A stretch of DNA of 5,607 nt from Anaerolineae bacterium (GTDB lineage: Bacteria > Chloroflexota > Anaerolineae > JAFGEY01), in the NCBI GenBank assembly GCA_016929205.1, contig JAFGJF010000282.1, forward strand, positions 1 through 5,607. The letters are read 5' to 3'. Positions 5,597 through 5,607 of this stretch are shown here, piece by piece; position 1 is the stretch's first letter, and the number at the start of each line of letters is the position of its first letter. The notes under the pieces were generated by a model that saw only the letters and a program-made list of their open reading frames with translations, was not told where the DNA came from and ran no database searches. A program made the translations under genes and the position numbers.

Positions 5597-5607
5597 ATGG
5601 CTCAATC
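5597..5607 (+). CDS. Start of a divergent gene, only the first codons in the window
   Basis: ATG at 5597 begins a reading frame MAQS that leaves the window after 11 bases. A strong Shine-Dalgarno sequence, GGGAGG (5585-5590), lies six bases upstream, which is the main support. Nothing can be said about the product. A divergent gene sharing a regulatory region with a catabolic operon could be its regulator or a transporter component, but that is only positional inference. Confidence 0.5.

Overview
The window is an accessory catabolic locus from a heterotrophic bacterium. The DNA is moderately GC-rich by eye, the Shine-Dalgarno sites are strong and the genes are tightly packed. The lineage cannot be fixed from this much sequence. 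An environmental group such as Chloroflexota would fit, but that is a low-confidence guess. Four intact or nearly intact genes and one gene fragment lie on the minus strand. The first bases of a divergent plus-strand gene appear at the right edge.

Reading along the minus strand from right to left, the locus starts with a single-chain iron-sulfur L-serine dehydratase (3776-5359, GTG start). It overlaps by 13 nt an ornithine cyclodeaminase/mu-crystallin-family NAD(P)-dependent enzyme (2823-3788). After a 10-nt gap comes an M24 metallopeptidase of Xaa-Pro aminopeptidase type (1475-2812). Then come a 113-codon N-terminal remnant of a uroporphyrinogen decarboxylase/methyltransferase-like protein (1094-1435), a 186-nt gap without a clear gene, and a type B carboxylesterase (1-907) that runs off the left edge and carries an apparent one-base frameshift near 721-724.

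The first three genes form a tight, translationally linked operon. A plausible reading is amino-acid and peptide catabolism. The peptidase releases amino acids, the dehydratase converts serine (or a related beta-hydroxy amino acid) to a 2-oxo acid plus ammonia, and the OCD-family enzyme acts on a 2-oxo acid, imine or amino acid with NAD(P)H. Because some OCD-family members are alanine dehydrogenases or ketimine reductases, the coupled pair could in principle turn serine into pyruvate and then alanine. That is inference.

The 237-nt divergent intergenic region (5360-5596) has a plausible promoter for each direction. It also holds a 6-bp-arm dyad overlapping the minus-strand -10, and a 12-bp direct repeat (one mismatch) whose copies are 63 bp apart, about six helical turns, one at each promoter. 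This looks like an operator region shared by the two transcription units. I did not see an RNA gene, CRISPR array, insertion sequence or convincing intrinsic terminator.
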